This document shows positions 22,838 to 30,889 of a stretch of DNA of 64,000 nucleotides, one piece after another. The position numbers were made by a program, and so were the translations under genes. How positions within the stretch are numbered: position 1 is the first letter of the stretch; each line of letters opens with the position of its first letter. Under the pieces are notes generated by a model. That model saw nothing but the letters and a program-made list of their open reading frames with translations, had not been told where the DNA came from and did no database searches. The stretch is from Agromyces sp. H66 (GTDB lineage Bacteria > Actinomycetota > Actinomycetes > Actinomycetales > Microbacteriaceae), in NCBI RefSeq assembly GCF_004959775.1, contig NZ_SJZG01000004.1, positions 107,196-171,195 on the forward strand, read 5' to 3'.

Positions 22838-24388
22838 TCACACGGTGTCGACCTCGGCGACCTCGGCCTCGTGCTCCGCGTGCGCACCCGGCATCATGTC
22901 GGCGGGCTTGCGCACGAAGAACGCGCCGACGATGGCGAGCAGCGACAGGATCGCGCCCACGAGGAACGCGGCGCGGATGCCGGCCGACGCCGCCACCTCG
23001 GCACTGGCGCCGCTCGTCGCCACGTTCGTGGCGCGTGAGGTCATCACGGTGATGAACAGCGCCGTGCCCGCAGCACCGGCGACCTGCTGGATGGTGCCGA
23101 CGGTCGCCGAACCGTGCGAGTAGAAGCGCGGTTCGATCGAGCCCAGCGCCGACGTGAACAGCGGGGTGAACATGAACGCGAGACCGGTGGACAGCGCGAT
23201 GTGGGCGGCGAGCAGCATCCAGGGCGACGTCTGCTCGGTCACGAGGGTCAGCGACCACAGCACGCCGCTCACCACGATCGACCCCGGCACGAGCAGCGGG
23301 GTCGGACCGAACCGGTCGTAGAGTCGGCCGACGCGCGGGCCGAGCAGACCCATGATCAGACCGCCGGGGAGGAGCAGCAGGCCGGTGAAGACGGGCTCGA
23401 GGTGCAGCACGTCCTGCAGGTACACCGGCAACAGGATGATGGTGCCGAAGAGGGCGGCCATCATCACGGTCATGAGTCCGACCGAGATCGCGAAGTTGCG
23501 GGTGAGGAACGTGCGCAGGTCGAGCAGGGCCCGATCGCGCCGTTGCAGGAAGAGCTGGCGCACGATGAACGCCGCGACGCCCACCGCCCCGACGGCGAGC
23601 GCGATCCACATCTGCGGTGCGGACGCGACATCCGTTCCGCTCACCACGCCGCCGACGAGGCTGAGGCCGTAGACCACGCCGCCGAAGCCGAACGCCGAGA
23701 GCACGATGGAGAACACGTCGATCGGCACGACGCGCGTCTCGCTCACGTTCTCGACGCGGCGGTAGCCGATGACGAGCATGACGAGCGCGATGGGCAGCAC
23801 GAGCCAGAACATGAACCGCCACGACAGGAAGTTCAGGATCAGGCCCGAGATGGTCGGCCCGATGGCGGGCGCGACCGACATCACGATCGAGACGCGGCCC
23901 ATGATGCGTCCTCGGTCGCTCGGCAGCACGAGCGTCATGAGCGTCGTCATGAGCAGCGGCATCATGATCGCCGTGCCCGTCGCCTGCACCACGCGGGCGA
24001 GCAGCAGCACCTCGAAGCCGGGCGCGAGCGCCGCGATCAGCGTTCCCGTCGAGAACAGGCTCATCGCGGTGATGAACATCGGGCGGGTCGCGAACCGCTG
24101 CAGCAGGAAGCCGGTGATCGGGATCACCACGGCCATCGTGAGCATGAACGCGGTCGTCAGCCACTGCGCGGCCGACAGGGTGATGTCGAGGTCGTCGACG
24201 AGGTGCGGGATGGCCACGCCCATGATCGTCTCGTTCAGGAAGACGACGAACGTGGCGGCGAGGAGCAGCCAGATGACCCGGTTGTTCCGGGCTCCGTGCA
24301 GCGCCTCGGCGTCGGAGTGTTCGTGGAAGTCGTCGTCGTGGTCCGGCACGACGACGTCATCGAGTTGGGAAGTGTTGCGTTCGGTCAA
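22838..24388 (-). CDS. DHA2-family (EmrB/QacA) major facilitator multidrug exporter
   Basis: 516 residues with about 14 transmembrane segments, the DHA2 number. Motif C-like VMSVAPAIGPTISGLIL lies in TM5, and FVVFLNETIMGVAIPHLV in TM1 carries the family's NxTI/VNVALP-like pattern. A hydrophilic, acidic His/Asp-rich N-terminus precedes TM1. Proton-driven export of drugs or lipophilic cations is expected from the family. The start is unsure: TTG at 24388 gives the longest frame but has no Shine-Dalgarno, and a GTG at 24349 is possible. No regulator gene is adjacent. Confidence 0.87.
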   Translation of the reverse strand: MTERNTSQLDDVVVPDHDDDFHEHSDAEALHGARNNRVIWLLLAATFVVFLNETIMGVAIPHLVDDLDITLSAAQWLTTAFMLTMAVVIPITGFLLQRFATRPMFITAMSLFSTGTLIAALAPGFEVLLLARVVQATGTAIMMPLLMTTLMTLVLPSDRGRIMGRVSIVMSVAPAIGPTISGLILNFLSWRFMFWLVLPIALVMLVIGYRRVENVSETRVVPIDVFSIVLSAFGFGGVVYGLSLVGGVVSGTDVASAPQMWIALAVGAVGVAAFIVRQLFLQRRDRALLDLRTFLTRNFAISVGLMTVMMAALFGTIILLPVYLQDVLHLEPVFTGLLLLPGGLIMGLLGPRVGRLYDRFGPTPLLVPGSIVVSGVLWSLTLVTEQTSPWMLLAAHIALSTGLAFMFTPLFTSALGSIEPRFYSHGSATVGTIQQVAGAAGTALFITVMTSRATNVATSGASAEVAASAGIRAAFLVGAILSLLAIVGAFFVRKPADMMPGAHAEHEAEVAEVDTV

Positions 24389-24553
24389 GGAGGAGCATCC
24401 AATCGAGATCGGCGCAGGAGGCGCCGGAGAAGAGCGTCGAACAATCGAACAAGGGGGACAACCGGGCGCGGACGACGTGCTATTCCCAGATCGGCGGATG
24501 AATCGGAACGTATGGAAATGCGTCGTGGCCGGGAGCCGGTGTCGCGGACGAGG

Positions 24554-24607
24554 CTACGGAGCGGCGATCGGCTCGTCGTCGGCCGGAATGGCGGTGAAAA
24601 CGGTCAT
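24554..24607 (-). CDS. possible 17-residue small ORF coupled to nifS
   Basis: ATG at 24607 overlaps the nifS stop (ATGA) and reads MTVFTAIPADDEPIAAP before TAG. The overlap matches the style of the operon, but length is too short for codon statistics to help. It may be real, a remnant, or chance. The remaining bases to 24388 hold a weak hairpin (GGCGC/GCGCC) and no other gene. Confidence 0.2.
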   Translation of the reverse strand: MTVFTAIPADDEPIAAP

Positions 24608-25749
24608 GGTGCGACGATATCCCGCACCACTGACACGGCACGGGCCACGGATGCCGCGGCCTCGTCGATCTCGTCGGCCGTCGTCCCGGCGCCGAGGGTG
24701 AACCGCACGGCCGTCTGCGCGATCTCGCCGGAGATCCCGATGGCGGTGAGCACGTGCGACGGCTCGTCGCTGCCCGCCGCGCACGCGGATCCGCTCGAGC
24801 AGACGACGCCCTGCCGTTCGAGCTCGAGCAGCACGGCTTCGCCGCTCGTGCCGGGGAAGACGAAGGAGACGGTGCCGGGCAGCCGCCGCACCGGGTCTCC
24901 CGTGAGCCGGGCCCAGGGCACGTCGGCGGTGACGCGCGCCACGAGCTCGGCGGCGAGGGCGGCGACGCGAGCCGCGGCATCGGGTCGCTCGGCCTCGGCG
25001 AGGCGCAGGGCCGTCGCGAACGCGACCGCACCGGCGACGTTCTCGGTGCCCGATCGGCGGCCGCGCTCCTGGCCGCCGCCGTGCAGCACCGGCTCGAGCG
25101 CGATGCGGCCGCGCACGATGAGCGCGCCCGTGCCCTTCGGTGCGCCGACCTTGTGGCCGGCGAGCGACATCGCGTCGGCCCCGAGCGCGTCGAGCGAGAG
25201 CGGGAGCCAGCCCGCCGCCTGCACGGCGTCGGTGTGCATCGCTGCACCCGACGCGTGGGCGATCGCCGCGAGCTCGGGGATGGGCTGCACGGTGCCGATC
25301 TCGTTGTTGGCGAGCTGCACCGACACGAGCGTCGTGTCGGGACGGATGACCCGGGCGAGCGCCTCCGGGAGCACGAGCCCGTGCTCGTCGACGTCGACGA
25401 ACGAGACCTCGAATCCGTGCACGCGCGCCAGGTGATCGGCCGACTCGAGCACGGCCTCGTGCTCGATCGGCGAGACCACGACGTGCCGTCCGCGCGGGTT
25501 CGCGAGCGCGATCCCCTTGATCGCGAGGTTGTCGGCCTCGGTGCCGCCGCTCGTGAACACCACGTCTCCGGGGCGGCATCCGATGACCGCGGCCACTTCA
25601 GCGCGGGCCCCGGCGAGCGCGCGCGCCGCCTCGTCGCCGAGCCCGTGGTGGCTCGACGGGTTGCCGAACGCATTCGTGAGGAACGGCCACATCGCCTCGA
25701 GCGCCTCCCGTCGCACGGGAGTCGTCGCGGCGTGGTCGAGGAAGATCAC
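24604..25749 (-). CDS. nifS: NifS/IscS-type cysteine desulfurase of the NAD operon
   Basis: 381 residues. VIFLDHAATTPVRREALEAM is the canonical start, SLAGHKVGAPKGTGA carries the PLP Lys, and CSSGSACAAGSDEPSHVL carries the catalytic Cys loop. The GTG start overlaps the nadC stop (GTGA). It sits at the end of nrtR-nadA-nadB-nadC, so it probably supplies sulfur for the 4Fe-4S cluster of NadA, a pairing seen in other bacteria. General Fe-S assembly is a possible second job. Confidence 0.93.
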   Translation of the reverse strand: MIFLDHAATTPVRREALEAMWPFLTNAFGNPSSHHGLGDEAARALAGARAEVAAVIGCRPGDVVFTSGGTEADNLAIKGIALANPRGRHVVVSPIEHEAVLESADHLARVHGFEVSFVDVDEHGLVLPEALARVIRPDTTLVSVQLANNEIGTVQPIPELAAIAHASGAAMHTDAVQAAGWLPLSLDALGADAMSLAGHKVGAPKGTGALIVRGRIALEPVLHGGGQERGRRSGTENVAGAVAFATALRLAEAERPDAAARVAALAAELVARVTADVPWARLTGDPVRRLPGTVSFVFPGTSGEAVLLELERQGVVCSSGSACAAGSDEPSHVLTAIGISGEIAQTAVRFTLGAGTTADEIDEAAASVARAVSVVRDIVAP

Positions 25750-26630
25750 CCGCCGACCTCCGCGTGCGACGTCGGCGCCTCGATCACCACGTCGAGGCCC
25801 AGGTCGAGCGCTCGGGCGGAGTGGGTGAGCGCACCGACCGAGATCACGTCGACGCCGGTGGCGGCGATCGCGCCGACCGTCTCGAGCGAGACGCCGCCGG
25901 ATGCCTCCACCACCGCCCGTCCGGCGATCTGCGAGACCCCCGCCCGCAGGTCGTCGAGGCTGAAGTTGTCGAGCATGATCGTGTCCGCTCCGCCGGCCAG
26001 CACGGCGTCGAGCTGGTCGAGCCGGTCGACCTCGACCTCGAGGTGGGCGGTATGCGGCATCCGTTCGCGTGCCTCGCGGAGCGCCGTCGCGAGGTCGCGA
26101 CCGCCCGCGGTGAGCACGGCGAGGTGGTTGTCCTTCGCCATGATCGCGTCGGAGAGCGATCGGCGGTGGTTGCGGCCGCCGCCGTCGCGCACGGCCTGGC
26201 GCTCGAGGCTGCGCAGGCCGGGCGTCGTCTTGCGGGTGTCGACGATGCGTGCGCCCGTGCCCGCGACCGCGTCGACGTAGCGCGCGGTGAGGGTCGCGAT
26301 GCCCGACATGCGCTGCAGCAGGTTGAGCGCGACGCGCTCGGCGGTGAGGATGCCGCGGGCCGGCCCCTGCACGCGGGCGAGCACGTCGCCCGCCGCGAAC
26401 CGGTCGCCGTCGGCGGCGAGCCGTTGCACCTGGGTGCGCGGGTCGACGATGCGGAACGCGGCGGCGAACACCTCGAGGCCGCTCACGACGCCAGGCTCGC
26501 GCGCGACGAGCTCGGCGGTCGCCGTCGCGGCCTCCGGGATGAGCGTCTCGCTCGTGAGGTCGCCCCAGGGGGCGTCCTCGTCGAGGGCGGCGCCGACGAT
26601 GCGGTCGATCTCGCGGGTCGGGGTGGTCAT
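25746..26630 (-). CDS. nadC: nicotinate-nucleotide pyrophosphorylase (quinolinate phosphoribosyltransferase)
   Basis: 294 residues, full length. VDTRKTTPGLRSLERQAVRD is the signature of QAPRTase, GGGRNHRRSLSDAIMAKDNH follows, and the barrel end has ADTIMLDNFSLDDLR and EASGGVSLETV. It converts quinolinate and PRPP to nicotinate mononucleotide, CO2 and PPi, the third step of de novo NAD synthesis. Start and stop overlap the neighbours by four-base steps (ATGA with nadB, GTGA with nifS), so translation is coupled. Confidence 0.96.
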   Translation of the reverse strand: MTTPTREIDRIVGAALDEDAPWGDLTSETLIPEAATATAELVAREPGVVSGLEVFAAAFRIVDPRTQVQRLAADGDRFAAGDVLARVQGPARGILTAERVALNLLQRMSGIATLTARYVDAVAGTGARIVDTRKTTPGLRSLERQAVRDGGGRNHRRSLSDAIMAKDNHLAVLTAGGRDLATALREARERMPHTAHLEVEVDRLDQLDAVLAGGADTIMLDNFSLDDLRAGVSQIAGRAVVEASGGVSLETVGAIAATGVDVISVGALTHSARALDLGLDVVIEAPTSHAEVGG

Positions 26631-28267
26631 CAGGCGGCCTCCTTCGTCGCGCCGGGAGCCACGAACTCGAGCGCGGCGTCGGGCGTCGGGTCGTCGGTGC
26701 GGAAGTGGGCGCCGCGGCTCTCGGTGCGCGCGAGCGCGGCCGCCACCGTGAGGTGGGCGAGGTCGAGCAGGTTCCGGTCCTCCGCGCTGCGGCGGTCGCG
26801 CACCTCGGGCGCGCGCCAGGTCGCGAGCCGAGCGGATGCCGCGGCGAGGCCCTCCGCGTCGCGCTCGAGCCCGACGTGCTCCCACATGAGCCGCTGCAGC
26901 CGGCCGCGGTCGACGACCGTGGGTCGAGGATGGCGCGCAGCGCCGGTCTCGATACCGGCTCCCGAGCCCGTGCCCGCGCCCGTGCCCGTGCCCGTGCCCG
27001 TGCTGCTCGATTCTGCGGATATACGATCCGACACCCCGCGGATCCGGCCTCCCGCACCGGCGCGCCCGATCGTATATCCGCCATTTCGTGCGCGAGCCGG
27101 CGCCGGGGATGCCAGCGCACGCGCCGCCCGGTCGGCGAACACCGCCGCCTCGAGCAGCGAGTTCGATGCAAGCCGGTTCGCGCCGTGCACGCCGGTGCGG
27201 GCCGTCTCACCGACCGCGAAGAGCCCGGGCAGCGTCGTGCGTCCGTCGAGGTCGGTGACCACGCCGCCCATCGTGTAGTGCGCCGCGGGCGTGATCGGCA
27301 CGGGCTCGGCCGACCAGTCGAATCCTGCCTCGCGGACCGCCGCGTCGAGGCTCGGGAAGCGCTGCGCCAGGAACTCGGCCCCGAGCGCGGTCGCGTCGAG
27401 GAACACCGGCTCGCCGCCCTGCTCGGCCATCCGCCGCCAGACGGCGCGTGCCACGACGTCGCGCGGCGCGAGCTCACCGCGCGGATCCACCTCGAGCATG
27501 AAGCGCTCCCCGTCGCGGTCGACGAGCAGGGCGCCCTCGCCGCGCACCGCCTCCGAGATGAGCGGCGTGCCGGGCGCATCCAGCGCAGTCGGGTGGAACT
27601 GCACGAACTCGAGGTCCGCCACGGCCGCACCCGCGCGCCACGCGGCCGCGACGCCGTCGCCGGTCGCGACGTCGGGATTCGTCGTGTGCCGGTAGAGGCG
27701 TCCGCTGCCGCCGGTCGCGAGCACGACGGCGTCGGCGTGTCGCTCGGTGACGGCTCCGGATGCCGTGAGCAGGCGTACTCCGACGACGCATCCCCCCTCG
27801 ACCACGAGGTCGGCGAGCATCGTCTCCTCGTCGATACGCACGGCGCGGCGTCGCACGGTGGCCACGAGCGCGGCTTCGATCGCGGCGCCCGTCGCATCGC
27901 CGCCCGCGTGCAGGATGCGTGCGCGCGAGTGCGCCGCCTCGAGCCCGCGCTCGAGCCCGGACTCGTCGCGGTCGAACTCCACGCCGAACCGGATGAGGTC
28001 GCGCACGCGAGCGGGGCCCTCGTCGACGAGCACCCGCACGGCCTCGGGGTCGGCGAGCCCGGCCCCTGCGGCGATGGTGTCGTCGTAGTGCCGCTCGACG
28101 GAGTCGTCGGGGAAGAGCGCCGCGGCGATGCCGCCCTGCGCGTGCCGCGTGTTGCCGTCGGCGAGCACCGTCTTCGTGACGAGCTCGACCGTGTGCCCGG
28201 CGTCGGCGGCCTTCACCGCCGTCCAGAGCCCGGCGATCCCGCCGCCGACGACGAGGACGTGCGCCAT
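26630..28267 (-). CDS. nadB: L-aspartate oxidase, with an in-frame palindromic insertion
   Basis: 545 residues. The FAD-binding dinucleotide fold is VLVVGGGIAGLWTAVKAAD at the N-terminus. TRHAQGGIAAALFPDDSVE and the HPTALDAPG block give the substrate site, and the FAD domain ends near ANRLASNSLLEAAVFADRAA. A foreign-looking stretch of about 40 residues (about 396-435), rich in Gly, Thr, Arg and Ser, follows before the helical C-terminal domain beginning TVVDRGRLQRLMWEHV. The DNA of this stretch is a palindrome plus a hexamer array. The enzyme oxidises aspartate to iminoaspartate for NadA. One base separates it from nadA. Confidence 0.95.
   Translation of the reverse strand: MAHVLVVGGGIAGLWTAVKAADAGHTVELVTKTVLADGNTRHAQGGIAAALFPDDSVERHYDDTIAAGAGLADPEAVRVLVDEGPARVRDLIRFGVEFDRDESGLERGLEAAHSRARILHAGGDATGAAIEAALVATVRRRAVRIDEETMLADLVVEGGCVVGVRLLTASGAVTERHADAVVLATGGSGRLYRHTTNPDVATGDGVAAAWRAGAAVADLEFVQFHPTALDAPGTPLISEAVRGEGALLVDRDGERFMLEVDPRGELAPRDVVARAVWRRMAEQGGEPVFLDATALGAEFLAQRFPSLDAAVREAGFDWSAEPVPITPAAHYTMGGVVTDLDGRTTLPGLFAVGETARTGVHGANRLASNSLLEAAVFADRAARALASPAPARARNGGYTIGRAGAGGRIRGVSDRISAESSSTGTGTGTGAGTGSGAGIETGAARHPRPTVVDRGRLQRLMWEHVGLERDAEGLAAASARLATWRAPEVRDRRSAEDRNLLDLAHLTVAAALARTESRGAHFRTDDPTPDAALEFVAPGATKEAA
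26961..27002. repeat. hexamer tandem array CCCGNG inside nadB
   Basis: Seven consecutive units of CCCGNG (one CCCGAG, five CCCGTG, one CCCGCG) encode a Thr-Gly/Ala-Gly run in nadB. The array lies in frame, so slippage in whole units would only change linker length. It directly adjoins the palindrome at 27015-27081. Confidence 0.85.
27015..27081. repeat. palindromic element inserted in frame in nadB
   Basis: Arms GCGGATATACGATC (27015-27028) and GATCGTATATCCGC (27068-27081) are perfect inverted repeats of 14 bases around 39 bases that can fold further. The arms hold ATATAC, unusually AT-rich for coding DNA here. The element stays open in the nadB frame and codes for residues about 396-418, between the FAD and C-terminal domains. 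This resembles small palindromic elements that insert in protein genes, such as the Rickettsia RPE family. No second copy is seen in the window. Confidence 0.7.
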
Positions 28268-28268
28268 G

Positions 28269-29645
28269 TCAGGCCGCCTTGGTCGAGCCCGCCGCAGCGG
28301 GCGCGGCCGGCGCGGCGGGCGCGGCCGGCACGGCGGCCGGCGGCCTCGCCGCGAGCATCCGCTCGAGAGCGAGGCGCGCCGGGTCGGCCACCTCGTCGGC
28401 CACGGTGATGCGGTTCACGACGCGACCGGCGACGAGCTCCTCGAGCACCCACGCGAGGTATCCGGGGTGGATCCGGTACATCGTCGAGCACGGGCACACC
28501 ACCGGGTCGAGGCAGAAGATCGTGTGCTCGGGGTGCTCGGCGGCGAGGCGCTGCACGAGGTTGATCTCGGTGCCGATCGCGAAGGTCGAGCCCGCGGGGG
28601 CCGCCTGGATGGCCTTCACGATGAAATCGGTCGAGCCCGAGGCATCCGCTGCGTCGACGACCGGCATGGGGCACTCGGGGTGCACGATCACCTGCACGTC
28701 GGGGTGCTGCGCACGCGCGGCCGCGATCTGGTCGACCGTGAAGCGCTTGTGCACCGAGCAGAAGCCGTGCCACAGGATGACCCGGGCGTCGGCGAGCTCG
28801 TCGATCGTGTTGCCGCCGAGGGGCTTGCGCGGATTCCACATCGGCATCTGCTCGAGCGGCACGCCCATGGCCTTCGCGGTGTTGCGGCCGAGGTGCTGGT
28901 CGGGGAAGAACAGCACGCGCTCGCCGCGCTCGAACGCCCACTCGAGCACGGTCTTCGCGTTCGACGACGTGCAGACGATGCCGCCGTGGCGGCCGACGAA
29001 GCCCTTGAGGGCGGCCGACGAGTTCATGTACGTGACCGGGATCACCGGAACGCGGCCGTCGGGGCCGGGCGCCGACAGGTCGCCGTAGACCTCCTCGAGC
29101 TGTTCCCATGCCTCCTCGACGCTCGACTCGTCGGCCATGTCGGCCATCGAGCAGCCCGCGGCGAGGTTCGGCAGGATCACGGCCTGCTCGGGACGCGACA
29201 GCAGGTCGGCGGTCTCGGCCATGAAGTGCACGCCGCAGAACACGATGGCCTCGGCATCGGGTCGCCCCTTCGCGGCGTTCGCGAGCTGGAACGAGTCGCC
29301 AGTGAAGTCGGCGTGCTCGATGACCTCGTCGCGCTGGTAGAAGTGGCCGAGCACGACGACCCGGTCGCCGAGCGTCGCCTTCGCGGCGCGGATGCGCGCG
29401 TGCAGTTCCTCATCGGTCGCGGTGCGGTACTCCTCGGGCAGTGCGCCCTGTCGCGGCGACCCCGTGGGGATCACGTCGCCCATCGAGGAACCCGGTCCGT
29501 AGCCCGCGGGCCCCGCGTCGAACTCCCACGGACCCTTCGCGAGGTCGGGCGAGCAGGTGCTGCCGCCCGCGGCGCCCGCGGTGATCAGCTGGATGGTGCG
29601 ATCGACGGATGCCGCGGCGCGGGTCGGGATCGTGGGGGTGCTCAT
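28269..29645 (-). CDS. nadA: quinolinate synthase
   Basis: 458 residues. Three cluster-ligand Cys regions are visible: FCGVHFMAETADLL, VIVHPECPMPVVDAAD and LDPVVCPCSTMYRIHPGYLA. VVLGHFYQRDEVIEHADFTG is the substrate-binding start of the first domain. The enzyme condenses iminoaspartate with dihydroxyacetone phosphate using a 4Fe-4S cluster. A 90-residue N-terminal extension and an Ala/Pro-rich C-terminal tail (PAAPAAPAAPAAAG) make it longer than short NadA forms; similar lengths occur in actinobacteria. The start overlaps the nrtR stop by four bases. Confidence 0.95.
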   Translation of the reverse strand: MSTPTIPTRAAASVDRTIQLITAGAAGGSTCSPDLAKGPWEFDAGPAGYGPGSSMGDVIPTGSPRQGALPEEYRTATDEELHARIRAAKATLGDRVVVLGHFYQRDEVIEHADFTGDSFQLANAAKGRPDAEAIVFCGVHFMAETADLLSRPEQAVILPNLAAGCSMADMADESSVEEAWEQLEEVYGDLSAPGPDGRVPVIPVTYMNSSAALKGFVGRHGGIVCTSSNAKTVLEWAFERGERVLFFPDQHLGRNTAKAMGVPLEQMPMWNPRKPLGGNTIDELADARVILWHGFCSVHKRFTVDQIAAARAQHPDVQVIVHPECPMPVVDAADASGSTDFIVKAIQAAPAGSTFAIGTEINLVQRLAAEHPEHTIFCLDPVVCPCSTMYRIHPGYLAWVLEELVAGRVVNRITVADEVADPARLALERMLAARPPAAVPAAPAAPAAPAAAGSTKAA

Positions 29646-30346
29646 GACGCTGGCCTCTCTCTCATGAACGGTTCGCGGGACTCGGCCGTCACGGCGGAGG
29701 TGTCGTAGCGGTAGAGCTTGGGGGGCCGGTGGGGTGCCCCGGCGAGGCGCTCGCCGGTCTCGCGCAGGCGACCCGACGCGATCATCTGGCGCCGGAAGTT
29801 CGCCGGGTCGAGGGCGCGCTGCAGCACCGCCTCGTACACCTCGCGGAGCTCGGCGAGCGTGAACGTCTCGCCGAGGAACGCGTGCGCGATCTCGGCGTAC
29901 TCCACCTTGTTGCGCAGCCGCCACAGGGCGTACTCGACGATGCGGTTGTGGTCGAACGCGAGCGCGGGCAGCGTGTCGGCGGGCACCCAGCGCACGTTGG
30001 GTCCCGCGGTCGCGCGGGCGGCCTCGTCGCTCTGCACGAGCGCCCAGTACACGACCGAGACGACCCGCGCGCCGGGGGAGCGGTCGACCTGGCCGAACGT
30101 GTAGAGCTGCTCGAGGTACTTCGGCGCGAGCCCGGTGGTGGATCGCAGCGTGCGGGCGGCGGCGACCTCGAGCTCTTCGTTCGGCGGCAGCCAGCCGCCG
30201 GGGAGCGCCCAGGATCCGCGCTGCGGCTCGCGGGTGCGGCGCACGAGCGGCGTCCAGAGCACCGGGCGGCCCGTGTGGTCGGGGCGGAGGGCGAAGATCA
30301 CGGTGGACACGGCGAGGCGCGTCGGGAGGTCGCTGGGCTGCGGCAT
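29642..30346 (-). CDS. nrtR: NrtR-type Nudix-domain regulator of NAD metabolism
   Basis: 234 residues. An N-terminal Nudix-like domain (about 10-140) is followed by a winged-helix domain (about 150-225; FTLAELREVYEAVLQRALDP, then NFRRQMIASGRL). The Nudix box GGWLPPNEELEVAAARTLRS lacks the catalytic REXXEE glutamates, as expected for an ADP-ribose sensor and not a hydrolase. NrtR proteins repress NAD genes and are released by NAD metabolites. GGAGGTGA seven bases before the ATG fixes the start. It is the first gene of the nad operon and probably autoregulated by the repeat at 30385-30399. Confidence 0.92.
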   Translation of the reverse strand: MPQPSDLPTRLAVSTVIFALRPDHTGRPVLWTPLVRRTREPQRGSWALPGGWLPPNEELEVAAARTLRSTTGLAPKYLEQLYTFGQVDRSPGARVVSVVYWALVQSDEAARATAGPNVRWVPADTLPALAFDHNRIVEYALWRLRNKVEYAEIAHAFLGETFTLAELREVYEAVLQRALDPANFRRQMIASGRLRETGERLAGAPHRPPKLYRYDTSAVTAESREPFMRERPAS

Positions 30347-30384
30347 CCGATCTCACCTCCGGTGCGTGCTGGGCGATCCGCTTA

Positions 30385-30399
30385 GAGTCAGGATGACTC
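30385..30399 (-). promoter_or_regulatory. candidate NrtR operator
   Basis: GAGTCA (30385-30390) and TGACTC (30394-30399) form a perfect inverted repeat with spacer GGA, extended outward by TT at 30382-30383 and AA at 30401-30402. It lies 39-53 bases before the nrtR start. Position and symmetry fit an autoregulatory site for the Nudix regulator; the match to a published NrtR consensus was not checked. Confidence 0.55.
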
Positions 30400-30640
30400 G
30401 AAGTGTGCTGGGCTCAGCTTACAGTCGCGGTGACCAGAACACCAAAACGCGTGACGCGCTGCGGCTGCGGTCGCCGGATGTCGCGGCCGCACGTTCGAAG
30501 ACGTCGCAGTCGTGCACCCGCCTTCCGTCGAGGGCGGATGCCACGGCGGCAGAACGCGGATTGCAGGCCGGCTGCATTGCACGCGCCGGCACCCCGGGTC
30601 GGCTAGGATCGGCCCTACAACCTCACACCGGGCCATCGAC

Positions 30641-30839
30641 GCGTCGCGGGAGAGCCGGGAGTACTGCTCACGCAGCACGAGCCGGCACCGAAGGAGCAAG
30701 CCTCCCCGCCAATCTCTCAGGTCAACTACACCGCGATGACGAGGCCGCTCTGGAAAGCGGATCGGGCATTCCCGCCCACATCCCGCCGACGGTGAAAGCG
30801 CGAGCGATCGCGTGAATCTCTCAGGCCCACGACAGAGGG
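30641..30839 (+). promoter_or_regulatory. tandem glycine riboswitch controlling gcvTHP
   Basis: Two glycine aptamers lie in a row. The first has GCGGGAGAGCC, CCGAAGGAGCAA and AATCTCTCAGG. The second has CTCTGGAAAGC, CCGACGGTGAAAGC and GAATCTCTCAGG, and closes with GACAGAGG. A -10-like TAGGAT at 30604-30609 fits a start shortly before it. Glycine riboswitches of this tandem type switch on glycine cleavage when glycine is abundant. The rest of the 543-base stretch between nrtR and gcvT holds the two divergent promoters and nothing else I recognise. Confidence 0.95.
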
Positions 30840-30889
30840 GGAGTTCCCAGCGGCATCCGCCGACCGCCCACGCGACTCTGGAGAACTCC

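Noticed and set aside
24380-24400. AAGGAGGAG at 24387-24395 as a ribosome binding site
   Set aside because: It lies on the plus strand, where no gene starts; the MFS exporter is on the minus strand and gains nothing from it.
26961-27081. CRISPR-like array in nadB
   Set aside because: The units are six bases without spacers; it is a simple tandem array next to a palindrome in a coding frame.
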